Assembly: GCA_004431415.1 (NCBI GenBank)
Contig: QPMI01000058.1
Span: 310,001-374,000 of the forward strand
Reading direction: 5' to 3'
DNA from: Cyanophora paradoxa
Lineage: Eukaryota; Glaucocystophyceae; Cyanophorales; Cyanophoraceae
Length of the DNA: 64,000 bases
Below, one piece after another: positions 9,906-21,800 of the stretch (the stretch's first letter is position 1; each line of letters starts with the position of its first letter). The position numbers were made by a program, and so were the translations under genes. The notes under the pieces were generated by a model. That model made no database searches. It was given only the letters and a program-made list of their open reading frames with translations, and was not told where the DNA came from.

Positions 9906-12237
9906 ATGAGGTGGTGGGAGCATCCAGATGTCAGAGACCTTCCCAACAAGTTCGAATGCAGGTGTCCACCCGCAGAGAATCTGTCCGGGCTCTGCGGCAA
10001 TAACTTCCTGTGCAAGACTCTGTTTCCTAACATTCGCATCGACATGCCCAGCAACGCAGCAGCGGCATCGTCATCGCAATCGAGCAACCAACAGCAGTCA
10101 GCACCATCGAGCGGCCAGCAGGCGCCGTCCACCTCGAGCGGACAGGCGGCGAGTTCGAGCAGTAAGCCGCGTAATCGAAATTAAAGCGGCCAAATACTAG
10201 TGAACCGCCGCGGCCGCGCGGGCGCCCTCGGAAGCAGCCACCAGCACCTGCAGCTGTGGGCACAGATGGCGCAGCAGCTTCAGAATCACAGCCAGCAGAG
10301 GCAGCGGCTTCGAGCTCGAGCTCGAGGCAGCAACAACAAAAGAAGGGCTCGGCCGCAGCAGCCGGCAAGCGCATCGACACCACCGAATTTCGCCACCGAG
10401 TCCAGCGGATGTTCGCCGAATCCCGAGGCGCTGAACCGGTCCCAGCAGCATCAGTGCAGCGCGTAACTTTCGAAGAATATCGAGCCGCTATACAGCGTGT
10501 GAAGCCCGGAGCGGTGCTGCTATCTCGCGCCGACATCGAACACGTTAAGTACATCCTCGAAAACCCGGACGCGCCCGAGCCCAGCGGCAGCCCAGAGCAT
10601 GTGAAGCGGGTGAAGAATTGGCGCGAGTTCATGAGGGGGAAGTACACGCTGCGCGAGGTTCCAGATCCGACAGACAACCTGACAGCGGAGGAGCTCGCCA
10701 TGCCCAACCCGCGGCCAAGGCGCAAGCTTCGGCTGGTGGTGGAGAAGCAGGTTGACAACCGCTTGAAGCGAGGAAATTCGGGCGACGCCCCCCCACTGGG
10801 CAGGGAGCTGGTGTGTGACGAGGACATTTTCATCTGCATCCAGGTGCGATCGCGGTACAACGCAATTCTCTGCGCACGCGCAACGCATCTTCAACGCAAG
10901 CGTTGGGTTGCTAGCGTTGGACATTCTCAACACATGCGTTGACCATGCGTTGAACAGAATACATTTTAATTTTTATGTCCACTGCATTGCACTGTTTGTG
11001 ACGCGGTCATGATCGTGCGCAGCGCGAACACCTTGAGAGCGGGCACAAAGGTGGCACCGGTGTATACAACAATGCGAAGCAAAGGTACGCGATTCCTCGC
11101 TACCTGGTCCGCATCTACGTCAAGATTTGGTGAGTTTTCTGTCCACCGACAAACCAATCGTGACTAAGACTCACCTGCGGTCGTGGGGATGGGGCTGCAG
11201 TCCAGTCTGCAAGCTCAAGAACAAGAGGAGGCAGCCCGACGGGATCCTCCATCCAATCAAGGTGATTGGTTTCTGGATCGGGCAATTGTCAACTTCTTTG
11301 AGATGCCCAAGGCATGGGGCCCCTGCCCCGCATGGTGAGATGTTGTTATTGATGCGCCTGGCCGCGTGTTAAAATTTACCTGGGAGTTGCAGGAGTGGCT
11401 GCCGGGGTGGAAGTGGAATGAGAGCTCAGGCGAGCTCGAGAGGGTCTGGTACTGGGAGCAAGCAGTGCACGTGTGCCGGTACGAGAAGAAAATCCCGGAT
11501 CCCGAATTTCCGGGCTGCTACAAGACGGACTTTGTCACGGACGTCATTCCGCGATTCTGGGCATTTGTCCTGGCCATAAAGGTCAGTTTTCGGCACGGTC
11601 ATGCGCAGATTTCTGCATCCGGTAACGAACAACGGCGAACGCAGGACCACTACACTCGTTTCCTCATCTTGGAGGCTTGCGAATCAAAGTGCGCAGGCGA
11701 AGTTGCTGATCGTCTTCGCGAGAAATTTGCCTACTTCGGCGCATGCACAATCCTGTCCTGCGACAACGGATCGGAGTTCAAGAATGATGTGAAATTCCCC
11801 GATATCTCTTGTAAACTTCAATATTAATTATGTTAACGGAGTATGGCAGATCATGAAGGTCCTTATGGCGGCCTACCCGAACTCGTCCATCGCCTACGGG
11901 AAACCGTACACTCCAGAGCACCAGGGCTCTGTGGAGCGTGCGAACAGGGACTCGAAGCCGACGCTCGCGGCTATTTGCTACGAACGCCGGAACCAGAATG
12001 CGGAGGACTGGGCGAACTGGGCCCTAGCCATTCCCGATGTATTTAAAATCCTTTCCATACCCCATTTGAAAATTCCAAGTGCACTGATCGATGCTGGATT
12101 CTCAGGCAATGGAGTCCCACAACAGCATGAAGTTCGTGAACGGGCACAAGATGACACCCATCGAGGCCATGACCGGGCGCAGACCTTCACGAAGGCCTTT
12201 GGGAATTGAGCCACCGTCGGATCCGACAAGGCCGCAC
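9906..12237 (+). pseudogene. KRBA2/SCAND3-like integrase gene, copy 1, 3' end lost
   Basis: Spliced gene equivalent to the copy at 18805-22020. The 5' part reads MRWWEHPDVRDLPN from 9906. A long open frame to about 10843 follows. This copy keeps a G5 run (about 10635) and a C7 run (about 10791) that make the frame continuous up to the zinc-binding exon (11023-11129, HLESGH motif). The integrase core motifs are present: KTDF, SCDNGSEF and SVERANRD. After about 12237 the gene is joined directly to the GC-rich linker, so the C-terminal integrase domain is gone. Two one-base contractions relative to copy 2 lie near 11275 and 11328. Confidence 0.7.
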
Positions 12238-12797
12238 GACGTCCCGTGCCGGCACGCGGGCGGCGGCGGCGGCGGGGCGCCTCCCTTGGGCGAGGGCGTC
12301 GAGGCGCCGCCGGAGGGGAGCAGGGGGTCGCCCAAGCTTGCCGCCGACCCCGGCGCCAGCCGCTCCCGCACCACGTACAGCGCCGCAACCGGGCGGGGCG
12401 GGCAGCGGCGCGGGCGGGGGCCGCTCGCCCTCGAAGAGGGAGACTCGAAGAGGTAGACGAGAGGAGAGGAGGCCGGGCAAGAGGAGGCCGGGCAAGAGGA
12501 GGCCGGGCAAGAGGAAGGAGACGGAGGTGGAGACGGAGGTGGTGGGGAGGTGGAGACGGAGGTGGTGGGGGGCGCCGGGGTGGTGCAGGCCGGGGAAGAG
12601 GATACGGAGGGGCGCGAGGGGCACGGGGTACTCGTCTGGAAGAAAGGGAAGGGGGCAGTACGGGCCTTGACGGGGGAGCCCGCGAGCTCGACGGCGTGTG
12701 CAGCATGTGCAGTATAAACGGCCTGCGCGACCCTCATGAGACATGGGAACGATGATTTAGCGATGTCTTCTAATCGCCCTCTCCCGGCTGCTGAACC
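12238..12797. repeat. GC-rich linker repeat, copy 1
   Basis: Very GC-rich sequence found again at about 14908-15454 and 22155-22699, and partly at about 62942-63139. It contains a run of three or more AGGCCGGGCAAGAGG repeats (about 12470-12510), GGAGACGGAGGTGGTGG repeats (about 12520-12570) and a TATA-like AGTATAAACGG at about 12711. Long open frames here are a by-product of base composition. On the minus strand a Pro/Gly-rich stretch containing RERLAPGSAASLGDPLL could be an exon remnant, but I cannot support a gene. Confidence 0.6.
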
Positions 12798-12802
12798 TTA
12801 TA

Positions 12803-13740
12803 GGACCGTCTCATAAACCTAGCTCTCCCAGCTAAGAATTAGCTCGCGTCACATCCGAGTTAGCATCCTATTGTTAAGTTAGCCGGACGCGGCAACGCGG
12901 CGCTAAATCTCATTGGACGGGCTTAAAACTTAAGAGGGAGCTCGGGTTCTAGTCTGGCCAAGGCGTTTTGGCGCCAGAGCCTCTGGTACGTTGAGAACAT
13001 CGATTCCGAGAGATCTCGCGAGCTAGATGTCATATACTAGTGTCTATGGAGGCGCTAGAGCATGCGCGGAGCCTGCGCGCGCGCTGTGCGGCGAGCGCCG
13101 TTTCCATGGCGCGCGACGCGGCTGCGGCGACTTCGCCCCCCGTCGTTTCTCCCCCCGTGATTCGCCCCCCGTCTTCGTTCGCCCCGCTTGCGCAGTCGTC
13201 GCTGTACCCCCCCAGTCCGCAGCGAGCATACAGCGCCGAACATGGATGATCGACAATGTATGTTCGCTGCAGCACGCGATTTTCAGGGCGGCTCGCTTCG
13301 CAGGCTACCGGCGCACTATCCTGCAAGCTTTCTAGCGCTAAACAAGCGGTCAGGCAGGCGCCTGAAGGCACCAAAGCGAATTTGATCTACGCTAGTGGAG
13401 GCACAGCATGCAGAAATCGAAAGCGACGGCGCCGCCGGGCGCGCGGCGCTAGCGCTGCGCATGCAGCCGCATCGCGCGCGCCTACCACTGCCCTACAACT
13501 GCCTTGAAAGGCATCTGACAGCAATCGAAAAACGAGCGCAAAGACTCAATCTCCGGGCTAACAGGCTAAACACTGCACAGCTACTGGAAACTGTGAAATC
13601 TGCGTATTGATATCGGACGAGTGCAGGCGCCTGCATGCGCAACGGCCATTGCTGCACATGTAGGAGCAGTGCTGCTTCCTGTGGAACCTACTCAAAATCC
13701 AGTCGCTAGCTGACGCCAGCTAAGAAAGCGGCTACTGCTA
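12803..13740. mobile_element. 5' end of TIR transposon family T, copy 1 (X-type interior)
   Basis: Starts with the same terminal sequence as the complete copies (GGACCGTCTCAT..., TTATA immediately before at 12798-12802). About 290 bp are shared with copies at 15460, 22705 and 63145. After about 13093 it diverges from the Y-type copies and instead matches 63436-64000. No right end was found before the satellite and the next linker copy, so this copy looks truncated. No protein-coding gene is convincing. Confidence 0.55.
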
Positions 13741-14060
13741 TAATGCCACCGTCTCCATCTCCGTCGCCGTCATCGGCGCCGGCACTGGTGCCGTCGTTGC
13801 CGCCATTGCCCCCACCGTCGCCCCCACCGGACCGGCGCCGTCGCCGTTGCCGTCCCATCGCCGTCGCCGTCGCCGTTCCGGTGCCGCCACCATCGCTGCC
13901 GCCGTCCCGGCGCCATCGCCGTCCGACGGTCCCCTTGCAGGCGCCGTCGCTGGCGCCGTCGCCCCCCGCCGTCGCCCTCCCCCGCCGTCGCCTCCGCCGT
14001 CACCGTCGCCGACCTCCTCCTCGTCCTCGTCCTCCCCTCATCCGCCCGCATTACACGCCT
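13741..14060. repeat. GCCGTC-type minisatellite
   Basis: Imperfect hexamer-type array of GCCGTC, GCCGTT, GCCACC and GCCCCC words over roughly 300 bp. It yields Pro/Arg/Ser-rich open frames in several phases on both strands, which is what a satellite does and is not evidence of coding. Confidence 0.75.
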
Positions 14061-14907
14061 CGTCCTACGTACGCATCAGCTTGGCAAGAAACGAGTAGGA
14101 GACGGCGGGGGTTACCGCGAATTGCTTCTGCTCTTGCGGGCCCTGCAAGGGTACGGCTTCACTCATCAGAGGGCGCGGAGGAGCAGGGGCACGTGGAAGG
14201 GGTACCGGAATTGGCTACTTGGATAGCACCCGCCCCCCTCTTTTGCGCGTCGAGCAGCACATGTGCATGGAAACGAGGCGGCCGAGAGGCGCGCGACGTC
14301 GATCTGGGGCGCGGTGAGGGGGTACAGGATTGATGGGGGGTACGCGTGACCTTGGTGGTGATGGGCACGCGGAGCCTTCACCCAGGGCCTGCGCCGCGGA
14401 TTCAAACCCGCGCTGCTCGGGAATCGGGAGGGGCGGAGCGGACGCGTACGGAGGGGCGGAGTACGAGGACGATGCAGCGTCAGGCTTCCAAGCCCTGTGA
14501 GCGTTCAGCAGGTGGCAGAGGCAGGGCGGGGTGCGGGTACGGACGGCGGGGCGCTCGAAGAGGGAGACGCGAGGAGAGGAGGCCGGGGCGGCGCGGGGCG
14601 GCGGCGCGGGGCGCGGGGCTGCTCGCGCTACGAGAGGAGAGAAGGGGCCGGCGGCGGCGCGGGGGCGGCGGCGCGCGGCCGGGTGCGGGCGCTCGAGCGG
14701 CCTCGCGGTGGCACCGGCGGCGGACACGGGGGCGCTGCTGGCGGCCCTCGAGCGGGCTGCGCGCCACCTCGCCGCCCTCGACGGCTTCGGCCTAGTGCGG
14801 CCTCTCGCCGCCTACGCCCGCGGCCTCCTCCAGTTCGCTGCACGCCTCGAAGCACTCCTCCGCCCGCCCCAGCAGCCGCCCCGCCTCCGTTTCCGCCTCC
14901 CGCGGCC
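14061..14907. other. GC-rich stretch without a supportable gene
   Basis: No feature is convincing. Open frames of Arg/Gly/Ala-rich composition run through it on both strands because stop codons are rare at this GC content. Coiled-coil-like fragments on the minus strand just past this interval, at about 14810-14910 (EAETEAGRLLGRAEE and EACSELEEAA), resemble exon pieces. A tRNA B-box-like GATTCAAACC occurs at about 14400 without a foldable tRNA. Confidence 0.4.
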
Positions 14908-15454
14908 GGCACGCGGGCGGCGGCGGCGGCGGGGCGCCTCCCTTGGGCGAGGGCGTCGAGGCGCCGCCGGAGGGGAGCAGGGGGTCGCCCAAGCTCGCCG
15001 CCGACCCCGGCGCCAGCCGCTCCCGCACCACGTACAGCGCCGCAACCGGGCGGGGCGGGCAGCGGCGCGGGCGGGGGCCGCTCGCCCTCGAAGAGGGAGA
15101 CTCGAAGAGGTAGACGAGAGGAGAGGAGGCCGGGCAAGAGGAGGCCGGGCAAGAGGAGGCCGGGCAAGAGGAAGGAGACGGAGGTGGAGACGGAGGTGGT
15201 GGGGAGGTGGAGACGGAGGTGGTGGGGGGCGCCGGGGTGGTGCAGGCCGGGGAAGAGGATACGGAGGGGCGCGAGGGGCACGGGGTACTCGTCTGGAAGA
15301 AAGGGAAGGGGGCAGTACGGGCCTTGACGGGGGAGCCCGCGAGCTCGACGGCGTGTGCAGCATGTGCAGTATAAACGGCCTGCGCGACCCTCATGAGACA
15401 TGGGAACGATGATTTAGCGATGTCTTCTAATCGCCCTCTCCCGGCTGCTGAACC
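14908..15454. repeat. GC-rich linker repeat, copy 2
   Basis: Near-identical to 12238-12797 and 22155-22699. It leads into the TIR transposon at 15460. The minus-strand sequence immediately upstream in U1 differs from that of the other copies, so the linker was joined to different left neighbours. Confidence 0.6.
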
Positions 15455-15459
15455 TTATA

Positions 15460-18400
15460 GGACCGTCTCATAAACCTAGCTCTCCCAGCTAAGAATTAGC
15501 TCGCGTCACATCCGAGTTAGCATCCTATTGTTAAGTTAGCCGGACGCGGCAACGCGGCGCTAAATCTCATTGGACGGGCTTAAAACTTAAGAGGGAGCTC
15601 GGGTTCTAGTCTGGCCAAGGCGTTTTGGCGCCAGAGCCTCTGGTACGTTGAGAACATCGATTCCGAGAGATCTTGCGAGCTAGATGTCATATACTAGTGT
15701 CTATGGAGGCGCTAGAGCATGCGCGGAGCCTGCGCGCGCGCTGTGCGGCGAAGGCCTACGTACATTCACAATTGAGAATCGGTGTTGCCTTTCCGCCGAG
15801 CTCGAGGACACGTGCAGGGCTTGCGGGTGGGACATGAGCGCCCAGGCGGGGGGAGGGGGTACGGAAGAGCAGGGGGTACCCTCGGCCCTCTCTTTTCTTC
15901 TGCGCGCCGCGGCGCTGCTGCCGGCCGGCGAGCTCGAGGCCGGGTACGCATCTGCAGCGAGAGCGGAGGCGCGATCAGGTCGAGGCCGCGGGCGCGGCGC
16001 GGCAGAACGAGGCGGCGCGCGGCGGCGGACCCCGCAGAGGCTAGCGGAGACCAAGTCTCGCACGGCGTGGAAGAGGGATGGGCCGGGTACGCATCTGCAG
16101 CGAGAGCGGAGGCGCGATCAGGTCGAGGCCGCGGGGGCGCCCCCAAGGGCCGGCCCCGCCGCCTGCCCGGCAGCCGCGCACCTGCTGCGGGCCCCCTAGG
16201 GCCGGCCCCGCCGCCTGCCCGGATCGCCGCCGGCTGGCGCCGCCAGCGCCGCCGCGACGCGGCGCACCTGCGCCGCCGGCAGCGCGTGAGCCCTGCCCCG
16301 CCCCAAGCCCGCCGCCGGCCCCGCGGCGCGGCAGGACGAGGCGGTGCGCGGCGGCGCACGGCGCGCACGTGAGCGCCCAGGCGGAGGTACGGAAGAGCAG
16401 CGGGGGGGGGGGAGGGGGGGGGGCTCGATGGGCGCCGGAGACTCCCTTCTCTTCAGGTCGCTGGCGCCGCCCTCATCTGCAGATCTAGAGAGGTTAGAGC
16501 CGATCAAAGAGATCGTCTGCGCAGAGAACGCCGTCATTTACACACGTGCCTTATCCATCTTGGAGGCAGGGCGTTCTTCAGATTCTTGAGTCTTGAGCGT
16601 GGATCTCTCCTCGCCTTCCGATTGCGCAGCTCAGTCTGACGCAAACTAGCAATCAGTATGCAGAATGAACGCAAGGGCAGATTCGACAGGGACGCACGCG
16701 GCTCTGGAAAGCGGCGTCTGCTTCTTGCGATCGTCCACCAGGAACCTGCTGCACACCAGCGAGGCACGTAAGGTCGGCAAAGATCACCTATAAAGTGCGC
16801 TGCCCGCACCCACGAGGCGCCGTGGCTGCGCCACGGTGTTGCAAGGATTCGGTTCCCGACGGCGCAGTTCCCGACGACAGCGGCAAACAGCCGCTTGCTT
16901 CTCGTCAAATTCGAAGCCTTTTGCTGTCATAACTGCCGCTTCTGCTTCGCCTTCGCCTTCTGCTTCGCCGATGCCCGGACATTCGGGCCTTCTGCCGCTC
17001 CGGGGATCCCGTCGGCGCCGCCGCGGCCATCACTGAATGTCTCAAAAGAGCAGTGGCCGCCATCGCGGCCCGGGCGCCGAGGCCTGACTCTACTATGCAC
17101 GCCGTTCTGCCGTCGCGGCCTCAAACAAGCTACAGGGGCTCGTATTGCTGCTGCTACTGCTGCTGCAGGCGCACGCGCCTGCGCAGCCGCGGCGGCTTTG
17201 CTTCGCTCGGGCATCGCCGGACGTCGTACCCGTCCCTCAAGACTTGACCGCGGCGAAGGTCGACGTCGGGCACGCTGGCTAGGCAGCTCCGGGGCGTATT
17301 TAGAAGACCCAGAGCATTCGTTGACCGGGAGCTGTTGTGCGCACGCCTGCCCGCTTCATGGAGCCTCGGAGGCCCAGTGCTGCACATGCGCATCCGATGA
17401 TCGTCGCCCAGGGCGACGCCACGTGTCGCCGCGGCGGCCCCGCCCCTTACACGTCTATTTAATGTATGCGCGCCCCGTCCGAACCTCAGTAGCGCAGAAA
17501 GAGCCCCCGCCGAGTCGCGCGACACTTCAGCAGTGCAGATTGACACAGAAAAAGGCAGACGCCACCAGATACAGACTACGGGGCGAGAAACCGCGCAGGC
17601 GCCTGGTCTCCGTTACACTCTTGAGTGCCTCGATGCGGTCCTGCGCGCGACTGGGCGTCATGCCGAGCCAAACCGTGCTCTGGGGCAAGGGCCCTGGTGC
17701 ACCTTCACTTTCCACGCCTGCCTGTCGCCGGGGAGGCTTGCGCGGACGCATCTGCGCATAAGGAGATACGAATTAGGTATGATAAGAACCGCAGCGACAA
17801 CGAACGCGGCCGGGAGAGGTCGCTGCGGCGTGCGGGGCTCGGAGGGCGCATCCTGTCTCTGCGCGCCGCGCGAGCCCGGACGGCGGCGGCCGCGAGAATG
17901 CGCGGGCCAAGCGGCAGCCTGAACATCATAGAGTCATTTGCCACACGCTCCCGCACCCGCTCTTCGTCCAGCCCTGCGTGAAGACGTCAGTGCGGACCTG
18001 GAACGGCCGCGGCGGTCGCCCGGCACTGCGCGGCGAGCGGGAAGCACCCGACCGTCGCACGAAGCAAAACGGTCATCTGAGTTGCGCGACAGGCGTCAAG
18101 GGCTGCGGGGCTGCAGGAATCCACGCGAAAGCACAAGTCGGACCGAGAGCGCATCCAAAGTTCCTCCGGCGGGCGCAGCTGGGAAGGTACGATATGCAGA
18201 GCATCATAGCTAACACCTGTGAGTCCTTTGAAGCCAGCTAGACTGCTGCGGCGAGCTGATCGGCCAATTCGTGCGGGGCGAGCTCAGCACCGCAGGCCGG
18301 GCGGCGCTCGAGCGCTCTGAGCACTGCTCTTGCGCTGCAGCATGCGTGGAAGAGCGCGGAGCAGCTGCCGCTGCCAGCTTCGGCCGCTGCTGTTTCTGTT

Positions 18401-18697
18401 TTGGTGCGTACCCGGGCAGCCCGCGCTGTACCCGTAGACTGAGCCAATGGGAGCGCGGCGACTTAACGAACCGACCGCCGAGTTACGGGCACCCCCCCAC
18501 CCGTCGGTTAACGTGCCATTGAGAACAATGGGTGATAAATTCTGAATTCAAGGTTTTTAGCGGCTCAAATGAAGCCCGTCAGGAAAGTGAGCAGGCGGTG
18601 TTTTCGGGTTAATTTCTCGACCCTCGAGCCTAAGAATGCATTCTTAAGATAACTAGACGAAACTAACTGCCAAAACATAGGTAAATGAGACGGTCCA
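15460..18697. mobile_element. TIR transposon family T, complete copy in U1 (Y-type, about 3.24 kb)
   Basis: The left end GGACCGTCTCATAAACCTA (15460-15478) is inverted at the right end as TAGGTAAATGAGACGGTCC (18678-18696), with two mismatches in 19 bases. TTATA precedes the left end (15455-15459) and follows the right end (18698-18702), consistent with a short target-site duplication. The interior is GC-rich and holds no transposase I can recognise. A fragment including CTGCAGCGAGAGCGGAGGCG is repeated about 134 bp apart (about 15955 and 16090). In one frame it reads as a coiled-coil-like LQRERRRDQVEAAG, which may be captured exon sequence. Confidence 0.7.
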
Positions 18698-18804
18698 TTA
18701 TAGCCTACCGCCGGGCTACCGGTATAGGACCGCACTGGCGGGAAGCGGTCGGGGAGCCGCGCGCGCGCACCGAGCCCGAAGGCGCGGCCCTAGGCACATC
18801 AGCA

Positions 18805-21800
18805 ATGAGGTGGTGGGAGCATCCAGATGTCAGAGACCTTCCCAACAAGTTCGAATGCAGGTGTCCACCCGCAGAGAATCTGTCCGGGCTCTGCGGCAAT
18901 AACTTCCTGTGCAAGACTCTGTTTCCTAACATTCGCATCGACATGCCCAGCAACGCAGCAGCGGCATCGTCATCGCAATCGAGCAACCAACAGCAGTCAG
19001 CACCATCGAGCGGCCAGCAGGCGCCGTCCACCTCGAGCGGACAGGCGGCGAGTTCGAGCAGTAAGCCGCGTAATCGAAATTAAAGCGGCCAAATACTAGT
19101 GAACCGCCGCGGCCGCGCGGGCGCCCTCGGAAGCAGCCACCAGCACCTGCAGCTGTGGGCGCAGATGGCGCAGCAGCTTCAGAATCACAGCCAGCAGAGG
19201 CAGCGGCTTCGAGCTCGAGCTCGAGGCAGCAACAACAAAAGAAGGGCTCGGCCGCAGCAGCCGGCAAGCGCATCGACACCACCGAATTTCGCCACCGAGT
19301 CCAGCGGATGTTCGCCGAATCCCGAGGCGCTGAACCGGTCCCAGCAGCATCAGTGCAGCGCGTAACTTTCGAAGAATATCGAGCCGCTATACAGCGTGTG
19401 AAGCCCGGAGCGGTGCTGCTATCTCGCGCCGACATCGAACACGTTAAGTACATCCTCGAAAACCCGGACGCGCCCGAGCCCAGCGGCAGCCCAGAGCATG
19501 TGAAGCGGGTGAAGAATTGGCGCGAGTTCATGAGGGGAAGTACACGCTGCGCGAGGTTCCAGATCCGACAGACAACCTGACAGCGGAGGAGCTCGCCATG
19601 CCCAACCCGCGGCCAAGGCGCAAGCTTCGGCTGGTGGTGGAGAAGCAGGTTGACAACCGCTTGAAGCGAGGAAATTCGGGCGACGCCCCCCACTGGGCAG
19701 GGAGCTGGTGTGTGACGAGGACATTTTCATCTGCATCCAGGTGCGATCGCGGTACAACGCAATTCTCTGCGCACGCGCAACGCATCTTCAACGCAAGCGT
19801 TGGGTTGCTAGCGTTGGACATTCTCAACACATGCGTTGACCATGCGTTGAACAGAATACATTTTAATTTTTATGTCCACTGCATTGCACTGTTTGTGACG
19901 CGGTCATGATCGTGCGCAGCGCGAACACCTTGAGAGCGGGCACAAAGGTGGCACCGGTGTATACAACAATGCGAAGCAAAGGTACGCGATTCCTCGCTAC
20001 CTGGTCCGCATCTACGTCAAGATTTGGTGAGTTTTCTGTCCACCGACAAACCAATCGTGACTAAGACTCACCTGCGGTCGTGGGGATGGGGCTGCAGTCC
20101 AGTCTGCAAGCTCAAGAACAAGAGGAGGCAGCCCGACGGGATCCTCCATCCAATCAAGGTGATTGGTTTCTGGGATCGGGCAATTGTCAACTTCTTTGAG
20201 ATGCCCAAGGCATGGGGCCCCTGCCCCCGCATGGTGAGATGTTGTTATTGATGCGCCTGGCCGCGTGTTAAAATTTACCTGGGAGTTGCAGGAGTGGCTG
20301 CCGGGGTGGAAGTGGAATGAGAGCTCAGGCGAGCTCGAGAGGGTCTGGTACTGGGAGCAAGCAGTGCACGTGTGCCGGTACGAGAAGAAAATCCCGGATC
20401 CCGAATTTCCGGGCTGCTACAAGACGGACTTTGTCACGGACGTCATTCCGCGATTCTGGGCATTTGTCCTGGCCATAAAGGTCAGTTTTCGGCACGGTCA
20501 TGCGCAGATTTCTGCATCCGGTAACGAACAACGGCGAACGCAGGACCACTACACTCGTTTCCTCATCTTGGAGGCTTGCGAATCAAAGTGCGCAGGCGAA
20601 GTTGCTGATCGTCTTCGCGAGAAATTTGCCTACTTCGGCGCATGCACAATCCTGTCCTGCGACAACGGATCGGAGTTCAAGAATGATGTGAAATTCCCCG
20701 ATATCTCTTGTAAACTTCAATATTAATTATGTTAACGGAGTATGGCAGATCATGAAGGTCCTTATGGCGGCCTACCCGAACTCGTCCATCGCCTACGGGA
20801 AACCGTACACTCCAGAGCACCAGGGCTCTGTGGAGCGTGCGAACAGGGACTCGAAGCCGACGCTCGCGGCTATTTGCTACGAACGCCGGAACCAGAATGC
20901 GGAGGACTGGGCGAACTGGGCCCTAGCCATTCCCGATGTATTTAAAATCCTTTCCATACCCCATTTGAAAATTCCAAGTGCACTGATCGATGCTGGATTC
21001 TCAGGCAATGGAGTCCCACAACAGCATGAAGTTCGCGAACGGGCACAAGATGACACCCATCGAGGCCATGACCGGGCGCAGACCTTCACGAAGGCCTTTG
21101 GGAATTGAGCCACCGTCGGATCCGACAAGGCCGTACACCGAGAAGGACATTGAGGACCTCCTCGGAGTGCGCAACGGAATGTCTGCGCATCCCAACGCAT
21201 GCGTTGGTAATTGTGTTGTCAGGTTGCAAACATGGAGGAAGTGAACAGAGTGTGCGATGACATGGCGAAGTACGAAGAAGATATCGCCAACGCTCTTCTG
21301 CAGAGGGCGGAGAGCCCGCTCTTGAAGGATATCCCGGTGTTCTACGTAGTAAGTGCCGTCAATTCATTGCAAATTTTGTCGCACTCTCATCCAACGCATT
21401 CTCAACGCATGCGTTGGACAGATCGATCAGTTTGTGCGTGCATTCGGGAATGTCCAGGCATGCGCACGGCTTGCCGTGTACAGAGACCAGATGAAGGCGT
21501 GCGCGGAGAAGCAGGGAGCAGGTCCTGTTATCTACAGTATCGGGGATCGTGTGGCCGTCCTTGTCAAACAGCTCGGCATGCACGTCCTCCTACAAGCAAG
21601 GGTACCTGGGATCGTCACAGAAGTGGTGGACGTCCCGCATGGCCTCTACACGATCAGGACGATGGCGGGTTTCATTGACACTCCCATTCAGGGAGCACAA
21701 TTGATCAACATGAACCTCGTGGGCGGTACGTGCAGGGGTAGTCCCATTTGCACGAATGTTGCACACTCATCAAAAAACTGGTGCAGGTATGCAGACAATC

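Larger units (their letters stand above)
9882..18780 (+). repeat. GC-rich tandem unit U1
   Basis: First of three copies of a GC-rich unit beginning at GGCGCGGCCCTAGG. It holds a KRBA2-like gene cut off at about 12237, a GC-rich linker (12238-12797), the 5' end of a TIR transposon from 12803, GC-rich sequence with a GCCGTC satellite, a second copy of the linker (about 14908-15454) and a complete TIR transposon (15460-18697). Compared with U2, the gene has lost everything after the point corresponding to about 21133. The breakpoint lies at a shared GCCG next to ACGACGTCCCG. Confidence 0.8.

Noticed and set aside
11582-11644. Reading through this 63-nt segment as coding
   Set aside because: It has no stop and keeps the frame, but it has GT..AG ends, and the related integrase family has no residues there between the first catalytic Asp and DHYTRF.
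12091-12755. Long Arg/Gly/Ala- or Pro-rich open frames on both strands of the GC-rich linker copies
   Set aside because: They occur in all frames, follow tandem repeats and lack conserved domains; stop codons are simply rare at this base composition.
13743-14333. A 196-residue Pro/Arg/Ser-rich open frame
   Set aside because: It is the translation of a GCCGTC-type minisatellite; other frames are open too.
14390-14420. tRNA-like B box GATTCAAACC (also GATTCGAACC near 62912)
   Set aside because: The flanks do not form a proper T-arm with a 7-base loop, and no acceptor or anticodon stem could be found on the minus strand.
16836-17761. Open frames of 60-290 residues in transposon T (also the U2 copy at 24084-25011)
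   Set aside because: Mixed, non-conserved composition and no domains; copies 2 and 3 differ by run-length changes that destroy some of them.
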